64,000 nt of DNA from Bathymodiolus brooksi (lineage: Eukaryota; Mollusca; Bivalvia; Mytilida; Modiolidae), in NCBI GenBank assembly GCA_963680875.1, contig OY804583.1, positions 31,485,331 through 31,549,330 of the forward strand, in the 5' to 3' direction. This document shows, in pieces, positions 46,201 to 60,220 of the stretch (the stretch's first letter is position 1; each line of letters begins with the position of its first letter). The position numbers and the translations under genes were made by a program. Under the pieces are notes generated by a model. It was not told where the DNA came from and made no database searches. It saw nothing but the letters and a program-made list of their open reading frames with translations.

Positions 46201-47275
46201 CCTTCTGTAGGTACACGTAGCTTGATTTGGCTATACTATTTACGTCCGTCTGTAGGTACACGTAGCTGGATTTGTCTATACTAATTACGTCCGTCTGTAG
46301 GTACACGTAGCTTGATTTGTCTATGCTATTTACGTCCGTCTGTAGGTACACGTAGCTTGATTTGTCTATACTATTTACGTCCTTCTGTAGGTACACGTAG
46401 CTTGATTTGTCTATGCTATTTACATCCGTCTGTAGGTACACGTAACTTGATTTGTCTATGCTATTTACGTCGTCTGTAGGTACACGTAGCTTGATATGTC
46501 TATACTATTTACGTCCGTCTGTAGGTACACGTAGCTTGATTTGTCTATACTATTTACGTCCTTCTGTAGGTACACGTAGCTTGATTTGTCTATACTATTT
46601 ACATCCGTCTGTAGGTACACGTAGCTTGATTTGTCTAAACTATTTACCTCGTCTGTGGGTACACGTAGCTTGATTTGTCTATACTATTTACATCCGTCTG
46701 TATGTACACGTAACTTGATTTGTCTATGCTATTTACGTCGTCTGTAGGTACACGTAGCTTGATTTGTCTATACTATTTACGTCGACTGTAGGTACACGTA
46801 GCTTGATTTGTCTGTACTATTTACATCGTCTGTAGGTACACGTAGCTTGATTTGTATATGCTATTTACGTTCGTCTGTAGGTACACGTAGCTTGATTTGT
46901 CTATAGTATTTACGTCCTTCTGAAGGTACACGTAGCTTGATTTGTCTATACTATTTACGTCCGTCTGTAGGTACACGTAGCTTGATTTGTCTATACTAAT
47001 TACGTCCTTCTGTAGGTACACGTAGCTTGATTTGGCTATACTATTTACGTCAGTCTGTAGGTACACGTAGCTTGATTTGTCTATAGTATTTACGTCCTTC
47101 TGAAGGTACACGTAGCTTGATTTGTCAATACTATTTACATCCTTCTGTAGGTACACGTAGCTTGATTTGTCTATACTATTTACGTCCGCCTGTAGGTACA
47201 TGTAGCTTGATTTGTCTATACTATTTACGTCCGTCTGTAGGTACATGTAGCTTGATTTGTCTATACTATTTACGT

Positions 47276-48196
47276 GTACCTACAGACGGACGTAAATAGT
47301 ATAGACAAATCAAGCTACGTGTACCTACAGAAGGACGTAAATAGTATAGACAAATCAAGCTACGTGTACCTACAGAAGAACGTAAATAGTATAGCCAATT
47401 CAAGCTACGTGTACCTACAGAAGAACATAAATATCATAGACAAATCAAGCTACGTGTATCTACAGAAGAACGTAAATAGTATAGCCAAATCAAGCTACGT
47501 GTACCTACAGACGGACGTAAATAGTATAGACAAATCAAGCTACGTGTACCTACAGAAGGACGTAAATACTATAAACAAATCAAGCTACGTGTACCTACAG
47601 ACGGACGTAAATAGTATAGACAAATCAAGCTACGTGTACCTAGAAAAGGACGTATACATCTTAGACTAATCAAGCTAAATGTACCTACAGACGGACGTAA
47701 ATAGTATAGACAAATCAAGCTACGTGTACCTACAGACGGACGTAAATAGTATAGACAAATCAAGCTACGTGTACCTAGAGAAGGACGTAAATATTATAGA
47801 CAAATCAAGCTACGTGTACCTACAGCGGACGTAAATAGCATAGACAAATCAAGCTACGTGTACCTACAGACGGACGTAAATAGATAGACAAATCAAGCTA
47901 CGTGGACCTACAGACGGACGTAAATAGCGTAGACAAATAAAGCTACGTGTACCTACAGACGGACGTAAATAGTATAGCCAAATCAAGCTACGTGTACCTA
48001 CGGAAGGACGTAATTAGTATAGACAAATCAAGCTACGTGTCCCTACAGACGGACGTAAATAGTATAGACAAACCAAGCTACGTGTACCTACAGAAGGACG
48101 TAAATAGTATAGACAAACCAAGCTACGTGTACCTACAGACGACGTAAATAGTATAGAAAAATCAAGCTACGTGTACCTACAGACGACGTAAATAGT
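47276..48196. repeat. Inverted satellite block 4 (921 bp)
   Basis: Same junctions. Length as block 3 within one base. Confidence 0.95.
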
Positions 48197-51100
48197 TCCT
48201 CTGTAGGTACTCGTAGCTTGATTTGGCTATGCTATTTACGTCCTTCTGTAGGTACACGAAGCTTGATTTGGCTATACTTTTTACGTCCTTCTGTAGGTAC
48301 ACGTAGCTTGATTTGTCTATGCTATTTACATCCGTCTGTAGGTACACGTAGCTTGATTTGTCTATACTATTTACCTCGTCTGTAGGTACACGTAGCTTGA
48401 TTTGTCTATACTATTTACGTCGACTGTAGGTACACGTAGCTTGATTTGTCTATACTATTTACATCGTCTGTAGGTACACGTAGCTTGATTTGTATATGCT
48501 ATTTACGTTCGTCTGTAGGTACACGTAGCTTGATTTGTCTATAGTATTTACGTCCTTCTGAAGGTACACGTAGCTTGATTTGTCTATGCTATTTACGTCC
48601 GTCTGTAGGTACACGTAGCTTGATTTTTCTATTCTATTTACGTCCGTCTGTAGGTACACGTAGCTTGATTTTTCTATACTATTTACGTCCGTCTGTAGGT
48701 ACACGTAACTTGATTTGTCTATACTAATTACGTCCGTCTGTAGGTACACGTAGCTTGATTTGGCTATGCTATTTACCTCCGTCTGTAGGTACACGTAGCT
48801 TTATTTGTCTATGCTATTTACGTCCGTCTGTAGGTACACGTAGCTTGATTTGTCTATGCTATTTACGTCCGTCTGTAGGTACACGTTGCTTGATTTGTCT
48901 ATACTATTTACGTTCGTCTGTAGGAACACGCAGCTTGATTTGTCTATATTATTTACGTCCCCCTGTAGGTACACGTAGCTTGATTTTTCTATGCTATTTA
49001 CGTCCTTCCGTAGGTACACGTAGCTTGATTTGGCTATACTATTTACGTCCGTCTGTAGGTACACGTAGCTTGATTTGTCTATACTATTTATGTCCGTCTG
49101 TAGGTACACGTAGCTTGGTTTGTCTATACTATGTACGTCATTCTGTAGGTACACGTAGCTTGATTTGTCTATGCTAATTACGTCCTTCTGTAGGTACACG
49201 TAGCTTGATTTGGCTATACTATTTACGTCCGTCTGTAGGTACACGTAGCTGGATTTGTCTATACTAATTACGTCCGTCTGTAGGTACACGTAGCTTGATT
49301 TGTCTATGCTATTTACGTCCGTCTGTAGGTACACGTAGCTTGATTTGTCTATACTATTTACGTCCTTCTGTAGGTACACGTAGCTTGATTTGTCTATGCT
49401 ATTTACATCCGTCTGTAGGTACACGTAACTTGATTTGTCTATGCTATTTACGTCGTCTGTAGGTACACGTAGCTTGATATGTCTATACTATTTACGTCCG
49501 TCTGTAGGTACACGTAGCTTGATTTGTCTATACTATTTATGTCCTTCTGTAGGTACACGTAGCTTGATTTGTCTATACTATTTACATCCGTCTGTAGGTA
49601 CACGTAGCTTGATTTGTCTAAACTATTTACCTCGTCTGTAGGTACACGTAGCTTGATTTGTCTATACTATTTACATCCGTCTGAATGTACACGTAACTTG
49701 ATTTGTCTATGCTATTTACGTCGTCTGTAGGTACACGTAGCTTGATTTGTCTATACTATTTACGTCGACTGTAGGTACACGTAGCTTGATTTGTCTATAC
49801 TATTTACATCGTCTGTAGGTACACGTAGCTTGATTTGTATATGCTATTTACGATCGTCTGTAGGTACACGTAGCTTTATTTGTCTATAGTATTTACGTCC
49901 TTCTGAAGGTACACGTAGCTTGATTTGTCTATGCTATTTACGTCCGTCTGTAGGTACACGTAGCTTGATTTTTCTATTCTATTTACGTCCGTCTGTAGGT
50001 ACACGTAGCTTGATTTGTCTATACTATTTACGTCCGTCTGTAGGTACACGTAGCTTGATTTGGCTATGCTATTTACCTCCGTCTGTAGGTACACGTAGCT
50101 TTATTTGTCTATGCTATTTACGTCCGTCTGTAGGTACACGTAGCTTGATTTGTCTATGCTATTTACGTCCGTCTGTAGGTACACGTTGCTTGATTTGTCT
50201 ATACTATTTACGTCCGTCTGTAGGAACACGCAGCTTGATTTGTCTATATTATTTACGTCCCCCTGTAGGTACACGTAGCTTGATTTTTCTATGCTATTTA
50301 CGTCCTTCCGTAGGTACACGTAGCTTGATTTGGCTATACTATTTACGTTCGTCTGTAGGTACACGTAGCTTGATTTGTCTATACTATTTATGTCCGTCTG
50401 TAGGTACACGTAGCTTGGTTTGTCTATACTATGTACGTCATTCTGTAGGTACACGTAGCTTGATTTGTCTATGCTAATTACGTCCTTCTGTAGGTACACG
50501 TAGCTTGATTTGGCTATACTATTTACGTCCGTCTGTAGGTACACGAAGCTGGATTTGTCTATACTAATTACGTCCGTCTGTAGGTACACGTAGCTTGATT
50601 TGTCTATGCTATTTACGTCCGTCTGTAGGTACACGTAGCTTGATTTGTCTATACTATTTACGTCCTTCTGTAGGTACACGTAGCTTGATTTGTCTATGCT
50701 ATTTACATCCGTCTGTAGGTACACGTAACTTGATTTGTCTATGCTATTTACGTCGTCTGTAGGTACACGTAGCTTGATATGTCTATACTATTTACGTCCG
50801 TCTGTAGATACACGTAGCTTGATTTGTCTATACTATTTACGTCCTTCTGTAGGTACACGTAGCTTGATTTGTCTATACTATTTACATCCGTCTGTAGGTA
50901 CACGTAGCTTGATTTGTCTAAACTATTTACCTCGTCTGTAGGTACACGTAGCTTGATTTGTCTATACTATTTACATCCGTCTGTATGTACACGTAACTTG
51001 ATTTGTCTATGCTATTTACGTCGTCTGTAGGTACACGTAGCTTGATTTGTCTATACTATTTACGTCCGTCTGTAGGTACACGTAGCTTGATTTGTCTATA

Positions 51101-53030
51101 CTATTTACGTTCGTCTGTAGGTACACGTAGCTTGATTGTCTATTCTAATTACGTCCTTCTGTAGGTACACGTAGCTTGATTTGTCTATACTATTTACGTC
51201 GTCTGTAGGTACACGTAGCTTGATTTGTCTATATTATTTACATCCGTCTGTAGGTACACGTAGCTTGATTTGTCTAAACTATTTACTTCGTCTGTAGGTA
51301 CACGTAGCTTGATTTGTCTATACTATTTACATCCGTCTGTAGGTACACGTAGCTTGATTTGTCTATACTATTTACGTCCGTCTGTAGGTACACGTAGCTT
51401 GATTTGTCTATACTATTTACGTTCGTCTGTAGGTACACGTAGCTTGATTTGTCTATATTATTTACGTCCTTCTGTAGGTACACGTAGCTTGATTTGTCTA
51501 TACTATTTACATCCGTCTGTAGGTACACGTAGCTTGATTTGTCTATACTATTTACGTCGTCTGTAGGTACACGTAGCTTGATTTGTCTATACTATTTACG
51601 TCGTCTGTAGGTACACGTAGCTTGATTTGTCTATACTATTTACATCCGTCTGTAGGTACACGTAGCTTGATTTGTCTCTGCTATTTACCTCGTCTGTAGG
51701 TACACGTAGCTTGATTTGTCTATACTATTTACGTTCGTCTGTAGGTATACGTAGCTTGATTGTCTATTCTAATTACGTCCTTCTGTAGGTACACGTAGCT
51801 TGATTTGGCTATACTATTTACGTCCGTCTGTAGATACACGTAGCTTTATTTGTCTATGCTATTTACATTCGTCTGTAGGTACACGTAAGTTGATTTGTCT
51901 ATACTATTTACATCCTTTTGTAGGTACACGTAGCTTGATTTGTCTATACTATTTACGTCCGCCTGTAGGTACACGTAGCTTGATTTGTCTATACTATTTA
52001 CGTCCGTCTGTAGGTACACGTTGCTTGATTTGTCTATACTATTTACGTTCGTCTGTAGGTACACGTAGCTTGATTGTCTATTCTAATTACGTCCTTCTGT
52101 AGGTACACGTAGCTTGATTTGTCTATACTATTTACGTCGTCTGTAGGTACACGTAGCTTGATTTGTCTATATTATTTACATCCGTCTGTAGGTACACGTA
52201 GCTTGATTTGTCTAAACTATTTACCTCGTCTGTAGGTACACGTAGCTTGATTTGTCTATACTATTTACATCCGTCTGTATGTACACGTAACTTGATTTGT
52301 CTATGCTATTTACGTCGTCTGTAGGTACACGTAGCTTGATTTGTCTATACTATTTACGTCCGTCTGTAGGTACACGTAGCTTGATTTGTCTATACTATTT
52401 ACGTTCGTCTGTAGGTACACGTAGCTTGATTTGTCTATATTATTTACGTCCTTCTGTAGGTACACGTAGCTTGATTTGTCTATACTATTTACATCCGTCT
52501 GTAGGTACACGTAGCTTGATTTGTCTATACTGTTTACGTCGTCTGTAGGTACACGTAGCTTGATTTGTCTATACTATTTACGTCGTCTGTAGGTACACGT
52601 AGCTTGATTTGTCTATACTATTTACATCCGTCTGTAGGTACACGTAGCTTGATTTGTCTCTGCTATTTACCTCGTCTGTAGGTACACGTAGCTTGATTTG
52701 TCTATACTATTTACGTTCGTCTGTAGGTATACGTAGCTTGATTGTCTATTCTAATTACGTCCTTCTGTAGGTACACGTAGCTTGATTTGGCTATACTATT
52801 TACGTCCGTCTGTAGATACACGTAGCTTTATTTGTCTATGCTATTTACATCCGTCTGTAGGTACACGTAAGTTGATTTGTCTATACTATTTACATCCTTC
52901 TGTAGGTACACGTAGCTTGATTTGTCTATACTATTTACGTCCGCCTGTAGGTACACGTAGCTTGATTTGTCTATACTATTTACGTCCGTCTGTAGGTACA
53001 CGTTGCTTGATTTGTCTATACTATTTACGT

Positions 53031-54450
53031 GTACCTACAGACGGACGTAAATAGTATAGCTAAATCAAGCTACGTGTACCTACAGAAGGACGTAAATAGT
53101 ATAGACAAATCAAGCTACGTGTACCTACAGAAGAACTTAAATAGTATAGCCAAATCAAGCTACGTGTACCTACAGAAGAACGTAAATAGCATAGACAAAT
53201 CAAGCTACGTGTATCTACAGAAGAAAGTAAATAGTATAGCCAGATCAAGCTACGTGTACCTACAGACGGACGTAAATAGTATAGACAAATCAAGCTACGT
53301 GTACCTACAGAAGGACGTAAATAGTATAGACAAATCAAGCTACGTGTATCTACAGACGGACGTAAATAGTATAGACAAATCAAGCTACGTGTACCTAGAG
53401 AAGGACGTAATTATTTTAGACTAATCAAGCTACGTGTACCTACAGACGGACGTAAATAGTATAGACAAATCAAGCTACGTGTACCTACAGACGGAGGTAA
53501 ATAGTATAGACAAATCAAGCTACGTGTACCTAGAGAAGGACGTAAATATTATAGACAAATCAAGCTACGTGTACCTACAGACGGACGTAAATAGCATAGA
53601 CAAATCAAGCTACGTGTACCCACAGACGGACGTCAATAGTATAGACAAATCAAGCTACGTGGACCTACAGACGAACGTAAATAGCATAGACAAATCAAGC
53701 TACGTGTATCTACAGAAGAAAGTAAATAGTATAGCCAGATCAAGCTACGTGTACCTACAGACGGACGTAAATAGTATAGACAAATCAAGCTACGTGTACC
53801 TACAGAAGGACGTAAATAGTATAGACAAATCAAGCTACGTGTATCTACAGACGGACGTAAATAGTATAGACAAATCAAGCTACGTGTACCTAGAGAAGGA
53901 CGTAATTATTTTAGACTAATCAAGCTACGTGTACCTACAGACGGACGTAAATAGTATAGACAAATCAAGCTACGTGTACCTACAGACGGAGGTAAATAGT
54001 ATAGACAAATCAAGCTACGTGTACCTAGAGAAGGACGTAAATATTATAGACAAATCAAGCTACGTGTACCTACAGACGGACGTAAATAGCATAGACAAAT
54101 CAAGCTACGTGTACCCACAGACGGACGTCAATAGTATAGACAAATCAAGCTACGTGGACCTACAGACGAACGTAAATAGCGTAGACAAATAAAGCTACGT
54201 GTACCTACAGACGGACTTAAATAGTATAGCCAAATCAAGCTACGTGTACCTTCGGAAGGACGTAATTAGTATAGACAAATCAAGCTACGTTTCCCTACAG
54301 ACGGACCTAAATAGTATAGACAAACCAAGCTACGTGTACTTACAGAAGGACGTAAATAGTATAGACAAACCAAGCTACGTGTACCTACAGACGGACGTAA
54401 ATAGTATAGAAAAATCAAGCTACGTGTCCCTACAGAAGGACGTAAATAGT
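53031..54450. repeat. Inverted satellite block 5 (1,420 bp), with a 495-bp internal duplication
   Basis: Same junctions as blocks 1-4, but the right edge has an AGAAGGACG unit instead of AGACGACG. The segment from about 53,210 to 53,704 is repeated at 53,705 to 54,199 (495 bp, 11 x 45), which explains the extra length over blocks 3 and 4 to within a few bases. Confidence 0.9.
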
Positions 54451-54680
54451 TCCTCTGTAGGTACACGTAGCTTGATTTGGCTATACTATTTACGTCCTTC
54501 TGTAGGTACACGTAGTTTGATTTGTCTATACTATTTACGTTCGTCTGTAGGTACACGTAGCTTGATTTGGCTATGCTATTTACGTCCTTCTGTAGGTACA
54601 CGTAGCGTGATTTGTCTATGTTATTTACGTCCGTCTGTAGGTACACGTAGCTTGATTTGGCTATACTATTTACGTCCTTC

Positions 54681-57600
54681 TGTTGGTACTCGTAGCTTGA
54701 TTTCGTTATACTATTTACGTCCTTCTGTAGGTACACGTAGCTTGATTTGTCTATACTATTTAACTCCTTCTGTAGGTACACGTAGCTTGATTTGGCTATG
54801 CTATTTACCTCCGTCTGTAGGTACACGTAGCTTTATTTGTCTATGCTATTTACGTCCGTCTGAAGGTACACGTAGCTTGATTTGTCTATGCTATTTACGT
54901 CCGTCTGAAGGTACACGTAGCTTGATTTGTCTATACTATTTACGTCCGTCTGTAGGTACACGCAGCTTGATTTGTCTATATTATTTACGTCCCCCTGTAG
55001 GTACACGTAGCTTGATTTTTCTATGCTATTTACGTCCTTCCGTAGGTACACGTAGCTTGATTTGGCTATACTATTTACGTCCGTCTGTAGGTACACGTAG
55101 CTTGATTTGTCTATACTATTTATGTCCGTGTGTAGGTACACGTAGCTTGGTTTGTCTATACTATGTACGTCATTCTGTAGGTACACGTAGCTTGATTTGT
55201 CTATGCTAATTACGTCCTTCTGTAGGTACACGTAGCTTGATTTGGCTATACTATTTACGTCCGTCTGTAGGTACACGTAGCTTGATTTGTCTATACTAAT
55301 TACGTCCGTCTGTAGGCACACGTAGCTTGATTTGTCTATGCTATTTACGTCCGTCTGTAGGTACACGTAGCTTGATTTGTCTATACTATTTACGTCCTTC
55401 TGTAGGTACACGTAGCTTGATTTGTCTATGCTATTTACATCGTCTGTAGGTACACGTAACTTGATTTGTCTATGCTATTTACGTCGTCTGTAGGTACACG
55501 TAGCTTGATTTGTCTATACTATTTACGTCCGTCTGTAGGTACACGTAGCTTGATTTGTCTATATTATTTACGTCCTTCTGTAGGTACACGTAGCTTGATT
55601 TGTCTATACTATTTACATTCGTCTGTAGGTACACGTAGCTTGATTTGTCTATACTATTTACATCGTCTGTAGGTACACGTAGCTTGATTTGTCTATACTA
55701 TTTACATCCGTCTGTAGGTAGACGTAGCTTGATATGTCTATACTATTTACGTCGTCTGTAGGTACACGTAGCTTGATTTGTCTATACTATTTACATCCGT
55801 CTGTAGGTACACGTAACTTGATTTGTCTATGCTATTTACGTCCGTCTGTAGGTACACGTAACTTGATTTGTCTATACTATTTACGTCCTTCTGTAGGTAC
55901 ACGTAGCTTGATTTGTCTATACTATTTACGTCGGTCTGTAGGTACACGTAGCTTGATTTTTCTATGCTATTTACGTTGCTCTGTAGGTACACGTAGCTTG
56001 ATTTGTCTATACTATTTATGTCCTTCAGTAGGTACACGTAGCTTGATTTGTCTATATTATTTACGTCCGTCTGTAGGTACACGTAGCTTGATTTGTCTAT
56101 ACTATTTACGTCCGTCTGTAGGTAAACCTAGCTTGATTTGGCTATGCTATTTACGTTATTCTGTAGATACACGTAGCTTGATTTGTTTATACTATTTACG
56201 TTCTTCTGTAGGTACACGTAGCTTCATTTGGCTATACTATTTACGTTCATCTGTAGGTACACGTAGCTTAACTTGTCTATACTATGTGCGTGCTTCTGTA
56301 GGTACACGAACTTGATTTAGCTATATTATTTACGTCCGTCTGTAGGTACACGTAGCTTGATTTGGCTATGTACTATTTACGTTCTTCTGTAGGTATACGT
56401 AGCTTGATTTGGCTATACTATTTACGTCCTTCTGTAGGTACACGTAGCTTGATTTGGCTATGTACTATTTACGTTCTTCTGTAGATACACGTAGCTAGAC
56501 TTGGCAATGCTATTTACGTCATTCTGTAGGTACACGTAGCTTGATTTGGCTATACTATTTACGTCCTTCTGTAGGTACACGTAGCTTGATTTGGCTATGC
56601 TATTTACGTCCTTCTGTAGGTACACGTAGCTTGATTTGGCTATACTATTTACCTCCTTCTCTAGGTACACGTAGTTTGATTTGTCTATACTATTTACGTT
56701 CCTCTGTAGGTACACGTAGCTTGATTTGGCTGTGCTATTTACGTCCTTCTGTAGGTACACGTAGCTTGATTTGTCTATGCTATTAACGTCCGTCTGTAGG
56801 TACACGTAGTTTGATTTGTCGATACTATTTACGTCCGTCTGTAGGTACATGTAGCTTGATTTGTCTATACTATTTACGTCCCTCTGTAGGTACACGTAGC
56901 TTGATTTGTCTATACTATTTACGTCCGTCTGTAGGTACACGTAGCTTGATTTGTCTATACTATTTACGTCCTTCTCTAGGTACACGTAGCTTGATATGTC
57001 TATACTATTTACGTCCGTCTGTAGGTACACGTAGCTTGATTTGTCTATACTATTTATGTCCGTCTGTAGGTACACGTAGCTTGATTTGGCTATACTATAT
57101 ACGTTCTTCTGTAGATACACGTAGCTAGATTTGTCGATACTATTTACGTTCTTCTGTAGGTACACGTAGCTTGATTTGTCTATACTATTTACGTTCTTCT
57201 GTAGGTACACGTAGCTTGATTTGTCTATATTATTTACGTCCGTCTGTAGGTACACGTAGCTTGATTTGTCTATACTATTTACGTCCGTCTGTAGGTAAAC
57301 GTAGCTTGATTTGGCTATGCTATTTACGTTATTCTGTAGATACACGTAGCTTGATTTGTTTATACTATTTAAGTTCTTCTGTAGGTACACGTAGCTTCAT
57401 TTGGCTATACTATTTACGTCCTTCTTTTGGTACTCGTAGCTTGATTTCGTTATACTATTTACGTCCTTCTGTAGGTACACGTAGCTTGATTTGTCTATAC
57501 TATTTAACTCCTTCTGTAGGTACACGTAGCTTGATTTGGCTATGCTATTTACCTCCGTCTGTAGGTACACGTAGCTTTATTTGTCTATGCTATTTACGTC

Positions 57601-60168
57601 CGTCTGAAGGTACACGTAGCTTGATTTGTCTATGCTATTTACGTCCGTCTGAAGGTACACGTAGCTTGATTTGTCTATACTATTTACGTCCGTCTGTAGG
57701 TACACGCAGCTTGATTTGTCTATATTATTTACGTCCCCCTGTAGGTACACGTAGCTTGATTTTTCTATGCTATTTACGTCCTTCCGTAGGTACACGTAGC
57801 TTGATTTGGCTATACTATTTACGTCCGTCTGTAGGTACACGTAGCTTGATTTGTCTATACTATTTATGTCCGTGTGTAGGTACACGTAGCTTGGTTTGTC
57901 TATACTATGTACGTCATTCTGTAGGTACACGTAGCTTGATTTGTCTATGCTAATTACGTCCTTCTGTAGGTACACGTAGCTTGATTTGGCTATACTATTT
58001 ACGTCCGTCTGTAGGTACACGTAGCTTGATTTGTCTATACTAATTACGTCCGTCTGTAGGCACACGTAGCTTGATTTGTCTATGCTATTTACGTCCGTCT
58101 GTAGGTACACGTAGCTTGATTTGTCTATACTATTTACGTCCTTCTGTAGGTACACGTAGCTTGATTTGTCTATGCTATTTACATCGTCTGTAGGTACACG
58201 TAACTTGATTTGTCTATGCTATTTACGTCGTCTGTAGGTACACGTAGCTTGATTTGTCTATACTATTTACGTCCGTCTGTAGGTACACGTAGCTTGATTT
58301 GTCTATATTATTTACGTCCTTCTGTAGGTACACGTAGCTTGATTTGTCTATACTATTTACATTCGTCTGTAGGTATACGTAGCTTGATTTGTCTATACTA
58401 TTTACATCGTCTGTAGGTACACGTAGCTTGATTTGTCTATACTATTTACATCCGTCTGTAGGTAGACGTAGCTTGATATGTCTATACTATTTACGTCGTC
58501 TGTAGGTACACGTAGCTTGATTTGTCTATACTATTTACATCCGTCTGTAGGTACACGTAACTTGATTTGTCTATGCTATTTACGTCCGTCTGTAGGTACA
58601 CGTAACTTGATTTGTCTATACTATTTACGTCCTTCTGTAGGTACACGTAGCTTGATTTGTCTATACTATTTACGTCGGTCTGTAGGTACACGTAGCTTGA
58701 TTTTTCTATGCTATTTACGTTGCTCTGTAGGTACACGTAGCTTGATTTGTCTATACTATTTACGTCCTTCAGTAGGTACACGTAGCTTGATTTGTCTATA
58801 TTATTTACGTCCGTCTGTAGGTACACGTAGCTTGATTTGTCTATACTATTTACGTCCGTCTGTAGGTAAACCTAGCTTGATTTGGCTATGCTATTTACGT
58901 TATTCTGTAGATACACGTAGCTTGATTTGTTTATACTATTTACGTTCTTCTGTAGGTACACGTAGCTTCATTTGGCTATACTATTTACGTTCATCTGTAG
59001 GTACACGTAGCTTAACTTGTCTATACTATGTGCGTGCTTCTGTAGGTACACGAACTTGATTTAGCTATATTATTTACGTCCGTCTGTAGGTACACGTAGC
59101 TTGATTTGGCTATGTACTATTTACGTTCTTCTGTAGGTATACGTAGCTTGATTTGGCTATACTATTTACGTCCTTCTGTAGGTACACGTAGCTTGATTTT
59201 GCTATGTACTATTTACGTTCTTCTGTAGATACACGTAGCTAGACTTGGCAATGCTATTTACGTCATTCTGTAGGTACACGTAGCTTGATTTGGCTATACT
59301 ATTTACGTCCTTCTGTAGGTACACGTAGCTTGATTTGGCTATGCTATTTACGTCCTTCTGTAGGTACACGTAGCTTGATTTGGCTATACTATTTACCTCC
59401 TTCTCTAGGTACACGTAGATTGATTTGTCTATACTATTTACGTTCCTCTGTAGGTACACGTAGCTTGATTTGGCTGTGCTATTTACGTCCTTCTGTAGGT
59501 ACACGTAGCTTGATTTGTCTATGCTATTAACGTCCGTCTGTAGGTACACGTAGTTTGATTTGTCGATACTATTTACGTCCGTCTGTAGGTACATGTAGCT
59601 TGATTTGTCTATACTATTTACGTCCCTCTGTAGGTACACGTAGCTTGATTTGTCTATACTATTTACGTCCGTCTGTAGGTACACGTAGCTTGATTTGTCT
59701 ATACTATTTACGTCCTTCTCTAGGTACACGTAGCTTGATATGTCTATACTATTTACGTCCGTCTGTAGGTACACGTAGCTTGATTTGTCTATACTATTTA
59801 TGTCCGTCTGTAGGTACACGTAGCTTGATTTGGCTATACTATATACGTTCTTCTGTAGATACACGTAGCTAGATTTGTCTATACTATTTACGTTCTTCTG
59901 TAGGTACACGTAGCTTGATTTGTCTATACTATTTACGTTCTTCTGTAGGTACACGTAGCTTGATTTGTCTATATTATTTACGTCCGTCTGTAGGTACACG
60001 TAGCTTGATTTGTCTATACTATTTACGTCCGTCTGTAGGTAAACGTAGCTTGATTTGGCTATGCTATTTACGTTATTCTGTAGATACACGTAGCTTGATT
60101 TGTTTATACTATTTAAGTTCTTCTGTAGGTACACGTAGCTTCATTTGGCTATACTATTTACGTTCATC
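54681..60168. repeat. 2,744-bp higher-order repeat, two copies
   Basis: 54,681-57,424 and 57,425-60,168 have the same unit order with few differences. Both begin at GGTACTCGTAGCTTGATTTC, and markers such as ACACGCAGC (54,954 and 57,698) and ACACGAACTTG (56,304 and 59,048) are 2,744 bp apart. The length is 61 units less one base net. Each copy contains one more AGGTACACGCAGC block, an altered form of the middle-domain marker. Confidence 0.95.
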
Positions 60169-60220
60169 TGTAGGTACACGTAGCTTAATTTGTCTATACT
60201 ATTTACGTGCTTCTGTAGGT

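Larger units (their letters stand above)
36691..53030. repeat. Middle satellite domain with nested higher-order repeats
   Basis: A block marked by AGGAACACGCAGC, then TACGTCCCCCTGTAGG and CCTTCCGTAGG recurs at 37,416, 38,761, 39,523, 44,011, 45,221, 45,939, 48,922 and 50,222. Equivalent gaps differ by whole units: 1,345, 1,300 and 1,210; 762 and 718. Minus-strand open frames of exactly 207 codons recur in six of these copies. 44-bp units (ACGTCGTCTG, ACATCGTCTG, ACGTCGACTG) break the frames at matching positions in each copy. Confidence 0.9.
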
